Source: CAZTCJ01 sp964612085 (GTDB lineage: Bacteria > Pseudomonadota > Alphaproteobacteria > JAJFIK01). From it: DNA of 64,000 nucleotides. The stretch lies in the NCBI GenBank assembly GCA_964612085.1, contig CAZTCJ010000007.1, positions 20,242 through 84,241 of the forward strand, written 5' to 3'. The stretch's first letter is position 1. Each line of letters starts with the position of its first letter. This document shows positions 1 through 8,745 of the stretch, in pieces. Made by a program: the position numbers and the translations under genes. The notes below the pieces were generated by a model. The model saw only the letters and a program-made list of their open reading frames with translations. It did no database searches and had not been told where the DNA came from.

Positions 1-604
1 GGGAGAGATACCAGATGCCGTTCATATACTCCGGCATGCCGATCTGCGCGCCCAGATTCCAGTTGCCCACGCCTGTCACCTGGCTCAAGCCGTGCAGACC
101 GCCCGCGATTACGGCGGCGCCGACCAGCAACTGGGCCTTGCGCAGCCCCGCGCCGGGCGATTTCAGGATCGTGGCCACGGCCACGCCGCCCGGATAGGTC
201 AGGCGTTCGAAATCGATCATCTGTTTGCGCAGAGGCACGATGAAGGCGATGCCGAGAAACGCGCCCGCTATGCAGCCGAACGTGATGAGATAGGGATTGA
301 GCTGATCGCCATAGCCCAGGATGAAAATGGCGGGCACGGAGAACATCATGCCGGAGGAGGCCGCGTTCACGGAACTGGCCGCCGTCTGGGCGATATTGTT
401 CTCGATGATCGAGCGCCGTCCGAAGATCCCGCGCAGGATCCCGAAGCCCAGGATCGCCGCCAGCTCGGAGCCCTCGATCGAGAAGCCGAGGATCAGCGCC
501 GCATAGCCGATCGAGATCGCGATGATGGCGCCCAGAAACCAGCCGGTCAGGATGCCATGCCAAGTGAGTTCGGGATATGGACCCCGGATCGCAGCCCCCG
601 CCAC
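1..604 (-). CDS. OPT family oligopeptide transporter (3' end outside window)
   Basis: About 201 N-terminal residues of a multi-pass inner-membrane transporter of the OPT/YSL family, which moves peptides or metal chelates with protons. I see the family's N-terminal PELTWHGILTG segment, an IAQTAASSVNAAS stretch and FERLTYPGGVAVATILKSPG, all typical of OPT proteins, separated by hydrophobic helices. An in-frame TGA lies just upstream, so the GTG at 604 is the only sensible start; AGGGGTGAG precedes it as a ribosome-binding site. The gene runs off the left edge. Substrate cannot be told from this part. Confidence 0.85.
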   Translation of the reverse strand, partial: MAGAAIRGPYPELTWHGILTGWFLGAIIAISIGYAALILGFSIEGSELAAILGFGILRGIFGRRSIIENNIAQTAASSVNAASSGMMFSVPAIFILGYGDQLNPYLITFGCIAGAFLGIAFIVPLRKQMIDFERLTYPGGVAVATILKSPGAGLRKAQLLVGAAVIAGGLHGLSQVTGVGNWNLGAQIGMPEYMNGIWYLS

Positions 605-688
605 AGCCTCACCCCTTCATGTTGCCGTGTGTCAGAACCGCGACAGCATACCCCGACACGGAGTAAGGACAAAGGGCTTCGCGCCGCT

Positions 689-2257
689 TCAGGCAACGCC
701 TGCGTTATACGCCTCCCAGAACGGCGCCCGCAGATCCCGTTTCAGGATCTTGCCGGAGCCCGTACGCGGGATGTCCTCCATGTAAGAGATGGAACGGGGT
801 ACCTTATAGCCCGCCAGATGCTCGCGGGCATAGGCCTGGATGTCCTCCGGCGTCAGGCTGACGCCCGGCCGCAGCACCACCACCGCATGCACGGCCTCGC
901 CCCATTCTTCATCGGGAATGCCGAAGACCGCCACATCCATGATGTCGGGATGATGTTCGAGTACGTCCTCGATCTCGGCCGGGTAGATGTTCACGCCGCC
1001 GGAGATGATCATGTCCTTCTTCCGGTCGCAGATGAAATAAAAGCCTTCATCGTCGAAATAGGCGATGTCGCCCACGGTCTGCATGTCCTGGCGCCGGTCC
1101 GAAAGATACTTGTCATGGGCCTTGTAATAGGTCGTGAAGGCATTGGCGCTGCGCACATAAAGCTCGCCCGGCGTATTCGGCGTGGTGACGATGTTGCCGT
1201 CGTCGTCGAACAGGGTGATCTCGACACCCGGCGCGGGCTTGCCGCAGGAGCCCGGTTTGCGTAACTGATCTTCCGGGCGCAGCACCGTATTGACGCCCAG
1301 TTCCGTCGATCCGTAGACCTCGAAAAGCGAGTTGTCCGGGAAGCGGCTCAGATAGAGTTTCTTGAGCGCGAAGGACCAGGGTGCGGCGTTGGCGATCATG
1401 ATCCGCATACTGGCGACATCGTATTTCCCGGCGGTCTCTTCCGGCAACTGACAGACCCGGCGGATTGGGGTCGGGGCGGCGAAAGTGTGGGTCACCTTGT
1501 ATTTGTCCACAAGCCGCAGCCAGTCTTCCGCGTCGAATTTACGTTGCAGAATCACTGTGTTGCCGAGCATGTGGGAGATGGCGAGGAACCCTCCGGGGCC
1601 GGAATGATAAAGCGGGCCGGTGGTCAGATAGACATCCTCATTGGTATAGCCGATGTGATTGATCAATTGGCCCAGAACCTCCGGATCGCCCACACGCGGG
1701 CGCACGGCGCCTTTCGGCTTGCCCGTGGTGCCGGAGGTGTAGATCATGGTCTGGCCCTGGTCCGGAATGCCGTCACGCGGCGCGGGCTCGGGGCTGGCCT
1801 TGGAGAGCAGGTCGTCCGCTTTCAGCATGTCCTTGCCGGCCTCGCCGTCGAAGACGAGGACCGCGCGCACTTTCGGTGTGCGGGGGCGGATGGCCTCGAA
1901 CAAAGGCGCAAACTCCGCATCCGTGAAGATGACATCTGTATCGGAATTATCGACCACATAGGCAGCTTCATCTTCCGTCAGCCGATAATTGAGCGGCACC
2001 GCGACGCCGCCGACCTTCCTCGTGGCATGGCCGCAGGCGACGATCCAGGCGGAGTTCTGGCCGCAGCCCATGATCTTGGCTTGCGGTTTGACACCCAAAT
2101 CCAAGAACACATTGGCGAGCCGGTTCGCATTGGCTTCCAGGTCGGCGAAGGTCCACTGAATGACCGTGCCGTCGGGGCGGTCGTCGATCAGCGCCGTTTT
2201 GGGGCCCAAGGCCGCGGCGAGCAGGGTCAGAACATCTTGTGCGGGCGTATCGGACAC
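689..2257 (-). CDS. AMP-dependent acyl-CoA synthetase/ligase
   Basis: A 522-residue member of the ANL superfamily that would activate a carboxylic acid as acyl-AMP and transfer it to CoA. The P-loop-like motif TMIYTSGTTGKPKGA, the EVYGSTELG adenylate-binding motif, the GDIAYFDDEGFYFICDRKKD hinge region and the C-terminal GKILKRDLR lysine motif are all present in order. The GTG at 2257 is preferred because a perfect AGGAGG lies 9 bases upstream; an upstream start would add a low-complexity arginine-rich extension. The acid substrate is unknown; medium-chain or aromatic acids are possible. It is transcribed towards the OPT gene. Confidence 0.9.
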   Translation of the reverse strand: MSDTPAQDVLTLLAAALGPKTALIDDRPDGTVIQWTFADLEANANRLANVFLDLGVKPQAKIMGCGQNSAWIVACGHATRKVGGVAVPLNYRLTEDEAAYVVDNSDTDVIFTDAEFAPLFEAIRPRTPKVRAVLVFDGEAGKDMLKADDLLSKASPEPAPRDGIPDQGQTMIYTSGTTGKPKGAVRPRVGDPEVLGQLINHIGYTNEDVYLTTGPLYHSGPGGFLAISHMLGNTVILQRKFDAEDWLRLVDKYKVTHTFAAPTPIRRVCQLPEETAGKYDVASMRIMIANAAPWSFALKKLYLSRFPDNSLFEVYGSTELGVNTVLRPEDQLRKPGSCGKPAPGVEITLFDDDGNIVTTPNTPGELYVRSANAFTTYYKAHDKYLSDRRQDMQTVGDIAYFDDEGFYFICDRKKDMIISGGVNIYPAEIEDVLEHHPDIMDVAVFGIPDEEWGEAVHAVVVLRPGVSLTPEDIQAYAREHLAGYKVPRSISYMEDIPRTGSGKILKRDLRAPFWEAYNAGVA

Positions 2258-2575
2258 GGGGCCGTCCTCCTGTTGGGCTTTTCTGTGATCTTCTTTCTTT
2301 GAGCTATTGTTCTCGCGGTATGAGAAGACGTCAACCGGTTCGGGATCACGCGGCAGGTTTGAGCGCGTTTCGCGTGAGCACGGGCGCGATCCGGGCCGCC
2401 GCGCCGGATGCACGAGGCCATTGGCACGGCGTTCACCGGCACCGGTAGTCTTCACCGGGCCGCCGCCGGTCGTTATGGTGACGCGATGGACAGAGTCTTG
2501 GCGGCCATTGCCGGATTGCTCATTCTACGGATGGTTGAGCGGGATCTCGCGGGTTAACGTGATAGAGGCGGGCAT
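2258..2575. other. Intergenic region between divergent genes
   Basis: About 320 bases separate the minus-strand acyl-CoA ligase from the plus-strand DUF2147 gene and presumably hold both promoters. The only plus-strand reading frame of note is 2408-2557 (49 codons), ending in a hydrophobic helix-like stretch, but it has no ribosome-binding site and no recognisable relative, so I do not call it a gene. No strong hairpin or repeat is visible. Confidence 0.5.
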
Positions 2576-3013
2576 ATGATGAAAACGGTGGGTCTGTTGA
2601 CGCGGTTTGTCATGGCGGGCGCTCTTTCTGCCGGGCTTTCATGCCAGGCCGTCGCCCAGGAACCGGACGTCCAGGCCCCTTACCTGGGGGCCTGGCTGAC
2701 CGAAGGCGTGGATGCCATGGTCGATATCCAACCGTGTACAGAGGACCGGGGCAAACTCTGCGGCACCATCACCTGGGCCTGGGATACGGAAGACCAGGTA
2801 TTCGTGGGCCGTCAAATCCTGAAAGATTTCGAATGGGACGGCGAGAAATGGCGGGGCGGCACCATTATCGATCCGGAGGACGATGCAGAGTACCGCAGCC
2901 GCTTCCAGCTTGAGGACCCGGACCGTCTGGCGGTGCGCGGCTGCCTGCTGCTGTTTTGCCGGACCCAGACCTGGCTGCGTGCGCGGGTTCTGAAAGACGC
3001 CCTGCCGGACTGA
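2576..3013 (+). CDS. DUF2147 family secreted protein
   Basis: A 145-residue exported protein of unknown function. Residues 1-27 form a signal peptide ending SCQAVAQ. The mature part matches the DUF2147 pattern: GAWLTEG near the start, an IQPC...LCGTITW segment, GGTIIDPEDDAEYR and the closing VRGCLLLFCRTQTW. The family is a small beta-barrel-like periplasmic domain common in Proteobacteria, with no firm function. The first of two adjacent ATG codons is used; GAGGCGGG precedes it. It ends 11 bases from the convergent tonB gene. Confidence 0.85.
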   Translation: MMKTVGLLTRFVMAGALSAGLSCQAVAQEPDVQAPYLGAWLTEGVDAMVDIQPCTEDRGKLCGTITWAWDTEDQVFVGRQILKDFEWDGEKWRGGTIIDPEDDAEYRSRFQLEDPDRLAVRGCLLLFCRTQTWLRARVLKDALPD

Positions 3014-3024
3014 TCCGGCTCCGG

Positions 3025-3798
3025 TCAGTTTTCGGGTTGCGGGCGCTCGCCTTCGGCATAGACGATCTGGAAGCGCATGGGCACGACGAAGCGCAGGCGG
3101 TCATGGGTGATGGAGCGGGGCAGGCGGGGCAGGCGCCGCACCCGCCGCATGGCCCGGGTGATCTCGCCATCGAGGATCGCCTGGCCCGTTTCCGTACGGA
3201 ATTCCCAGTCCAGCACGCGCCCGCGCCGGTCAACCACCAGGATCACTTCCGCGAACCCTTCGATGGCCCGTTTGCGCGCTTCCAGCGGGTACTGAATTTC
3301 CCGGGCCACCCGCGCCTGGGATTCCCGCAGCCAGTCTTCCAGCAGGAGATATTCCTCGATCGTCAGATCGCCGCCGCCACCGGCCCACATGGTGCGCGGC
3401 GGTTGCGGGGGTGGCGGAGGCGGCGCGGGCGGGCGCGGTTCCTCGCGCGGCTCCACGGGCGCTTCCGGCGGCGGGGCCTCGGGCGATTTCTCCTCGATGA
3501 CCTCTTCTTCCGGCTCCGGTTCCGGTTCGGGCTCAGGCTCCGGTTCGGGTTCCGGCTCTGGCGGCGGCGGGAGCGGCGGCAGGGGCTGGTCGAGCATGAT
3601 GCCGATGCCGCCCTGGTCGCCCGGTCCGACGCCGATGATCGGCGGCTTCGGCTTGGCCAGGAACGGTATGGCGGCCACGCCATGGATCAGCACGGCGACG
3701 GCGCTGCCGATCAGCCAGGACCGGCCGCTGGGCGCGGTCGGACGGGCATCGCCCAACAGGCTCGTTCTGGGCGTATCCGTTTGCGGATCATCGCTCAT
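3025..3798 (-). CDS. tonB: TonB-like energy transducer
   Basis: A 257-residue last gene of an exbB-exbD-exbD-tonB operon; its start overlaps the preceding exbD stop by four bases. One N-terminal membrane anchor (about residues 26-47) is followed by a long proline/glutamate spacer (about 73-133, with an EP dipeptide run) and a C-terminal TonB domain (about 160-257) containing YPLEARKRAIEGFAEVILVVDRRG. TonB proteins span the periplasm and transmit ExbBD proton-driven force to outer-membrane receptors. No TonB-dependent receptor gene lies in this window, so the substrate is unknown. Confidence 0.88.
   Translation of the reverse strand: MSDDPQTDTPRTSLLGDARPTAPSGRSWLIGSAVAVLIHGVAAIPFLAKPKPPIIGVGPGDQGGIGIMLDQPLPPLPPPPEPEPEPEPEPEPEPEPEEEVIEEKSPEAPPPEAPVEPREEPRPPAPPPPPPQPPRTMWAGGGGDLTIEEYLLLEDWLRESQARVAREIQYPLEARKRAIEGFAEVILVVDRRGRVLDWEFRTETGQAILDGEITRAMRRVRRLPRLPRSITHDRLRFVVPMRFQIVYAEGERPQPEN
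3508..3561. repeat. Six-base-type microsatellite inside tonB
   Basis: A run of about nine imperfect GGNTCN-like hexamers on the plus strand, coding on the minus strand for the alternating Glu-Pro spacer of TonB. Such runs can change length by slippage in multiples of six bases, which would lengthen or shorten the periplasmic spacer without breaking the frame. Confidence 0.7.
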
Positions 3799-4232
3799 GG
3801 CGCGCCTCCGGGGGCGGTCGCACCCTGGGCCTCGCCGCCCACGGTCAGCAGAACGAGGGAGCGGGCGCCCGCTTCGCGCAGGCGTTCCATCACCTGGATG
3901 ACCCGCGCGGCTTCCGCGTCCGCGTCCGCTTTCAATTGAATGGCGGTGCCCGGACTATAGGTCAGCCACAGGGCCGTGTTGCGAATGAGCGCGCCGTCAT
4001 CGGGCAGAAGCTGGCCATTGAACGCCACCGAGCCGTCCGCGCCGATCAGGATGATGAGATCTTCCTCGTCGCCGGCTTCCTCCGCGACGGATTTGGGCGG
4101 ATCGACGGCAATGGCGTCGGGGCGTTTGATGGCGCCCGCCAGCATGAAGAAGACGAGCAGGATGAACACCACATCGATCAGCGGGGTGATGTTCACCAGG
4201 TCTCTCGGTTTGCGCGCCCGTTGCAGTTTCAT
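3795..4232 (-). CDS. exbD: ExbD/TolR family protein (second copy)
   Basis: A 145-residue single-pass inner-membrane protein. The N-terminal helix carries NITPLIDVVFILLVFFM with the proton-path aspartate at residue 20, followed by a periplasmic domain of about 100 residues. ExbD works in a complex with the ExbB channel to energise TonB. It overlaps tonB downstream and the first exbD upstream by four bases each, a strong sign of translational coupling. Its periplasmic half differs clearly from that of its neighbour, so the pair may form a mixed ExbD dimer. Confidence 0.9.
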   Translation of the reverse strand: MKLQRARKPRDLVNITPLIDVVFILLVFFMLAGAIKRPDAIAVDPPKSVAEEAGDEEDLIILIGADGSVAFNGQLLPDDGALIRNTALWLTYSPGTAIQLKADADAEAARVIQVMERLREAGARSLVLLTVGGEAQGATAPGGAP

Positions 4233-4657
4233 CGCGCGCCTCCCGTGCCGGTCAAAGGCGCGGCGCGCGGCGGCGAGAAGGAGACGGCGACAGCACCGGT
4301 CTGGCGGGCGACGCCGAAGGCGTCAATGGCATCCTGTAACGGCACGCCCGGTTCGGGCCGGATCAGAAAGGCCCGCCCCGGATCGATGGCGAGCACATTG
4401 ATGATCGCCTGCGACAGGTCCTCCGGGTCGATCGGATCCCCATCGAAGTCCATCTCGCCATTGGCCTTCAGCAGGATGACGATGGCCGCTTCGCTTTTCT
4501 CCACGACGCGGGTTTCCTGGGGCGTTTCGATCCGGATCAGGCGGAACTGCGCGAAATTGGTCGCCACCATGAAGAAGACGAGCAGGATGAACACCACGTC
4601 GATCAACGGCGTGATGTTCAAATTCGCCATGGGTTTGGTGCGTCTCTTCAGGCGCAT
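4229..4657 (-). CDS. exbD: ExbD/TolR family protein (first copy)
   Basis: A 142-residue paralogue of the following gene. Residues 13-33 hold the NITPLIDVVFILLVFFMVAT membrane helix with aspartate 20; the periplasmic part follows. The gene begins 42 bases after exbB and overlaps the next exbD by four bases. TolR is the other possible name, but with TonB in the same operon, and without TolA, TolB or Pal, ExbD is the better label. Confidence 0.9.
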   Translation of the reverse strand: MRLKRRTKPMANLNITPLIDVVFILLVFFMVATNFAQFRLIRIETPQETRVVEKSEAAIVILLKANGEMDFDGDPIDPEDLSQAIINVLAIDPGRAFLIRPEPGVPLQDAIDAFGVARQTGAVAVSFSPPRAAPLTGTGGAR

Positions 4658-4699
4658 GGCACCCTTGTCCTTAAACGGTCCGTATCAAGGGCTCGGGGC

Positions 4700-5797
4700 T
4701 CACCCGGCGGTTTCCGGCTCGGCCGCCGCCGGGGCCGGCGCATGGTAGAGATCGGCGCAGAACACCTGGGTTGCCGCGTCTTCCATGCTCTGGGCCGTGA
4801 CATCCACGGTGCGCTGCATCCAGGTGTAGAAAGCCGCCGCCGGGATCGCCACGGAAAGGCCTGCGGCCGTGGTCAGCAGCGCTTCCCAGATACCGCCCGA
4901 CAGGATCGCCGGATCGACCCGGTCGCCCACCGCTTCCAGTTGCTGGAAGGCGTCGATCATGCCCAGCACCGTGCCGAGCAGACCCAACAGCGGGCTGATC
5001 GTGGCGATCAGGCTCAACAGCGTCAGGCCGCTTTCCAGACCGTCGAGTTTCTTCTGGGCGATGCGTTCCACTTCCTCGCGCGCCAGTTCTTCTTCGCGCC
5101 CGCCGAGCTTCTTGCCGCGCACCGCCGCTTCCATCACCCGGGCGATGACCGCTCTTTGCGATCCGAGTTCGCCCAATGCCTCATCCATCCGGCGCTCCTG
5201 AACCAGGGTCACGACCGGGTCGATGAAGCGTTTATTGCCGACGCGCAATCTGGCGAACTGGGCGAGCTTCACCAGAACGATGGCGAGGCTGACGATCGAC
5301 AGAAACGCCAGAATGACAATGATCGGGCCGCCCGCGATGACGAGATCGGCCAGCGGCTGGAAGCGGCCATAATTGACCGGCTCTTCTTCCTCGGTCAGCG
5401 CTTCGCCGTCTTCGCCTTCGGTGGCCGTTTCATCCCCTTCGACCGCATCGCCCTCGTCGGAAGAGCCTTCATCGGAAGAGCCTTCGGGGGCGGGCTCATC
5501 GGTCTCTTCGTCCGCGGGCGTCTCGTCTTCAGCCGGAGCGGCAGGCGCATCTTCCTCCGCCGGGGCGGCCGGTTCGTCAGCCTCTTCAGCGGATGCGTCT
5601 TCCTCGGATGGTTCGTCATCCGCAACGGGTTCGGCCGGTTCCTGGGCCTGGGCCAGGCGGAACCCGTCGCTAAAGGTCACGCCCAGCGCCGCCTGGGCCG
5701 GACTCACCGTGAAGTATGAAAGAAATATGACAGTGCACAGAGCGCAAGCGTAATGACCGCTGGCGCTCTGGCGCAGCGTTCTGCCGATCATCGTCAT
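4700..5797 (-). CDS. exbB: ExbB/TolQ/MotA proton channel protein with acidic periplasmic extension
   Basis: A 365-residue first gene of the TonB-system operon. Residues 16-36 look like a signal peptide ending AQA. Residues 52-140 are an unusually long low-complexity segment of Glu, Asp, Ala and Pro. The conserved MotA/TolQ/ExbB core follows: a membrane helix at about 150-172, a cytoplasmic loop, then two helices with LLSLIATISPLLGLLGTVLGM and a later Ala/Gly-rich helix. ExbB forms the pentameric channel around ExbD. Signal-peptide-bearing ExbB proteins are known, but the size and charge of this extension are notable. Confidence 0.88.
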   Translation of the reverse strand: MTMIGRTLRQSASGHYACALCTVIFLSYFTVSPAQAALGVTFSDGFRLAQAQEPAEPVADDEPSEEDASAEEADEPAAPAEEDAPAAPAEDETPADEETDEPAPEGSSDEGSSDEGDAVEGDETATEGEDGEALTEEEEPVNYGRFQPLADLVIAGGPIIVILAFLSIVSLAIVLVKLAQFARLRVGNKRFIDPVVTLVQERRMDEALGELGSQRAVIARVMEAAVRGKKLGGREEELAREEVERIAQKKLDGLESGLTLLSLIATISPLLGLLGTVLGMIDAFQQLEAVGDRVDPAILSGGIWEALLTTAAGLSVAIPAAAFYTWMQRTVDVTAQSMEDAATQVFCADLYHAPAPAAAEPETAG

Positions 5798-5967
5798 GGT
5801 TTTAGACCCCCAGCTTGCCGTTCGGTCGGGTGAGGCGGTGCGCTGTCCGCGTCTCCTGTCCGCATACGAGGCATCACTCTACTCAAACACGCGGCAGAGG
5901 TCACGGCCTATCGGTGAAAAAAGCTTGAGGTTGTGGGCTTGCGTCGCCGGAGCCCGGATGCACCCGT

Positions 5968-7458
5968 TTAGGTCGCCGAGGCAGCGGGCAGGGTTTCGTA
6001 GTTTTCCAGATCGGCCGTCCGTGTACGTCGCCAATAGGTGATGGTTGAGCCGGACCAGTTGTTCACGATCTTGCCGTCCTGCTGCTTGTACCAGCTATCG
6101 CAGCCCGCATTGAACACGGAGGCGCGCAATTCCTCCTGAAGCGTCGCATTATGGGAGTCCATCACGGGCCGTTTGATATCGACCGAGCCGATGCGGCGCT
6201 CTTCCATCTGGCGCAAGGCATCGAGGATGTAATGGACCTGGCATTCGATCATGAAGATGATGGAGTTGTGGCCCAGATTTGTGTTGGGGCCGTACATCAT
6301 GAAGAAGTTCGGAAAGCCCGCGACGGTCATGCCCAGATAGGCCTGCGCGCCGTCCTTCCAGCTATCGTGCAGATGCTTGCCGTCCAGCCCCAGAATATCC
6401 ATGGGCATCAGGAAATCCGTACTCAGAAAACCGGTGGCGTAGATAATCGTGTCGGCTTGATGCACCTGGCCGTCATCTGTCTCGATGCCGTCCCGGGTAA
6501 GGCCTTTGATCGGTGTGGTGATGAGATCCACATTGGGCCGCTCCAGCGCCGGATAGTAATCGCTGGAAATCAGCACCCGCTTGCAGCCGATGGGATAATC
6601 GGGCGTCAGCTTCTGGCGCAGGTCCGGATCGCTGATCTGCTCTTCCAGATGCTTGAGCGCCACCTTGGTGAATTGCCGGTTGCGCCAGCCGACGCCCGTG
6701 AAGACGGCAACGCGCTGTTCCAGCAGCCAGTAGATCAGCATCCGCGTATACCATTCATAACCCGGCACGTTGCGGAACAGCCATTTTTCGAAGCTTGAGA
6801 ATTCCTTGTCGGGCCGGTCGATGATCCAATTGGCCGAGCGCTGATAGATCTGCAGCTCTTTCACTTTCGGCGCGATCTGGGGCACGAACTGAACGGCGCT
6901 CGCTCCGTTGCCGATGACCGCGACCCGTTCGCCGCTCAGGTCATGCTCATGGTTCCAGCGGGCGGAATGAAACGTCGTGCCCTCATAAAGGTCCGCGCCG
7001 GGGAATGTGGGCGTATGCGGACGGTTAAGCTGACCGACGCCGCTCACCAGAATGTTCGCGCCCAGCGTATCGCCACTGGCAAGGGTGATCTGCCAGCTCT
7101 GGCGGACGGCGTCGTAGCGGGCCGTATCGACCGGGCTGTTGTAGCGGATGAATTGGGCAATGCCGTATTTGTCCACGCAATGGCGCAGATAGGCGAGGAT
7201 TTCCTCCTGGAGCGAAAAGGCGTGGCTCCAGTCCGGATTGGGCTCGAAGGAATAGCTGTAGAGATGGGACGGCACATCGCAGCCGGAGGCGGGATAGGTG
7301 TTGTCCCGCCAGGTGCCGCCGATATCGTCGGATTTCTCCAGGATCGAGATGTCGGTATAGCCCGCCTGTTTCAGGCGGATCGCCATGCAGATGCCTGAGA
7401 CGCCCGCGCCGATAATGGCGACGCTGAAATGACGGGTTGAAGATCCCTGTGCGGTCAT
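5968..7458 (-). CDS. Flavin-containing (Baeyer-Villiger type) monooxygenase
   Basis: A 496-residue FAD- and NADPH-dependent oxygenase. The FAD-binding GAGVSG motif is at residues 17-22, and the second dinucleotide motif GNGASA at about 179-184. Between them YEGTTFHSARW (158-168) matches the BVMO/FMO fingerprint, with tyrosine in place of the usual leading phenylalanine. Length and order of motifs are normal for the family, which oxidises ketones, sulfides or amines. The substrate is not evident. It lies 49 bases downstream of an unrelated lipoprotein gene on the same strand, so it may or may not share its transcript. Confidence 0.88.
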   Translation of the reverse strand: MTAQGSSTRHFSVAIIGAGVSGICMAIRLKQAGYTDISILEKSDDIGGTWRDNTYPASGCDVPSHLYSYSFEPNPDWSHAFSLQEEILAYLRHCVDKYGIAQFIRYNSPVDTARYDAVRQSWQITLASGDTLGANILVSGVGQLNRPHTPTFPGADLYEGTTFHSARWNHEHDLSGERVAVIGNGASAVQFVPQIAPKVKELQIYQRSANWIIDRPDKEFSSFEKWLFRNVPGYEWYTRMLIYWLLEQRVAVFTGVGWRNRQFTKVALKHLEEQISDPDLRQKLTPDYPIGCKRVLISSDYYPALERPNVDLITTPIKGLTRDGIETDDGQVHQADTIIYATGFLSTDFLMPMDILGLDGKHLHDSWKDGAQAYLGMTVAGFPNFFMMYGPNTNLGHNSIIFMIECQVHYILDALRQMEERRIGSVDIKRPVMDSHNATLQEELRASVFNAGCDSWYKQQDGKIVNNWSGSTITYWRRTRTADLENYETLPAASAT

Positions 7459-7507
7459 GCCTGCCCCCGGTTTGTTTTTCCCAGTTTAGGGAAGACTGGG
7501 GGGCAGG

Positions 7508-8743
7508 TCACGGGGCCTGTCGGCAGGCGGCGTCCTGCAAGGCGCTGGAAGTGGTTTCCAGCTCTTCGGATGACGCAACGGCAGCCGCTGCCAAGGCGCT
7601 CAGATCCATGCGGGTCATGGCGATCCCGTCGAGCCCCTCGACCTTGATGGGCGTGCAGTCGGCTTGTGCCGCGCATTGGCGCAAGCGGCCCCCATAGCTG
7701 CGCAAGGCGGTGCCCGCGTCCACGAGCGGGGCCGTCATGCCATCCGTCCCACAGGACGCGGCAGCCGCCGGTTGCGCTTGAGCCGCCTCGGCCAGCGTCT
7801 CCGTTGTGATCGCGGCGGAGGCGAGCGCGTCGGCGATCTCCACAATCTGTCCGCCGATCAGCCGCGCGGTCTCCGGCGCCGTCATATCGGCGTCTGCGGG
7901 CACCATCGCCGCCAGGGTGCTCAGCCCCGTCTTCAGATCGCCCAGGGTCTCGGCGAAATCGTAGGAGCCGGTGCCCGTCAGTCCACCGCTCCAGGCGAGC
8001 GTGAAGGCCTGCGCATGGGCCGCGCCGAATGTCTCGCTCAGACCGGTCAGGGTCTGTTGCAGCGGCACGCCGTCTTCGGACGTGCTGGTCGCCATGGCAA
8101 GGGACTGAAGCGCTTCCCGCGTCTGCGTTTGAAGACCGGCCAGGGTTTCCGTCAGGGACTGGACCGTCCCGGCGGTGGCGGCGGGATCGATCCGCCGTTC
8201 GCGGGCGAGACGGCTGCCCAGTGTGGCGCCGTGCATGCCAGCGCCTTCAAGCGCCGTGACCGCCGAGGCATAGGCGGCGCAACTCAAGGCCGGGCAGCTC
8301 TGGGCGCAGGCGCTCAAGGCGCTATCCACGCCCTCGGCATGTGTCGAGAGCATCTGGGACAGTGCCGTGACCTGTTGCGGCGCTTCGGAGGCGCAGAAGA
8401 CGGATGTGCCTGGCGCGATCGCCACGTCGCCCGGGGCCGCGCGGTGACGCCGGGCCGTCAGCTCGTCAAGCCGCCCTTTCAGGCTTTCGGCCATGGCCGT
8501 CGCGGCGTCTCCGTCCACGGAGGACAGGCGCGTCACGGTCTGATCGACGAAAGCGGTCAGACCGGGGGCGACCCAGGTATCGGCTGCCGGGGGCGGGGTG
8601 GCGGGCTGTTGCGGAGCGGCGGCGGACGCAGGTGTGGGCGCTTCGGCCGATTGGGTCTGGGATCCGGTATCGCCGCTCTCGCCGCATGCGGCAAGCACAA
8701 GGCTCAGCCCCAGAAGGACCGTCAGAGGAAGGCGCTGTGTCAT
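7508..8743 (-). CDS. Unrecognised cysteine-rich lipoprotein
   Basis: A 411-residue protein I cannot place in a family. Residues 1-20 are a lipoprotein signal with the lipobox LAAC, followed by a Ser/Ala/Pro/Gln linker. The mature part is helical and alanine-rich and holds eight further cysteines, including CAQSCPALSC and CAAQADC clusters, suggesting periplasmic disulfides. The ATG at 8743 lies two bases after the stop of the upstream gene, so the two are co-transcribed. A reading frame extends upstream to 8995 but would lie inside the upstream gene and bury the lipoprotein signal. Confidence 0.75.
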   Translation of the reverse strand: MTQRLPLTVLLGLSLVLAACGESGDTGSQTQSAEAPTPASAAAPQQPATPPPAADTWVAPGLTAFVDQTVTRLSSVDGDAATAMAESLKGRLDELTARRHRAAPGDVAIAPGTSVFCASEAPQQVTALSQMLSTHAEGVDSALSACAQSCPALSCAAYASAVTALEGAGMHGATLGSRLARERRIDPAATAGTVQSLTETLAGLQTQTREALQSLAMATSTSEDGVPLQQTLTGLSETFGAAHAQAFTLAWSGGLTGTGSYDFAETLGDLKTGLSTLAAMVPADADMTAPETARLIGGQIVEIADALASAAITTETLAEAAQAQPAAAASCGTDGMTAPLVDAGTALRSYGGRLRQCAAQADCTPIKVEGLDGIAMTRMDLSALAAAAVASSEELETTSSALQDAACRQAP

Positions 8744-8745
8744 GA

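Noticed and set aside
2408..2557. 49-codon frame before the DUF2147 gene
   Set aside because: No ribosome-binding site and no recognisable protein; too short to support by sequence alone.
3389..3901. Plus-strand frame with long Gly-Ser repeats
   Set aside because: It is the complement of the Glu-Pro repeat of tonB, not a silk- or adhesin-like gene.
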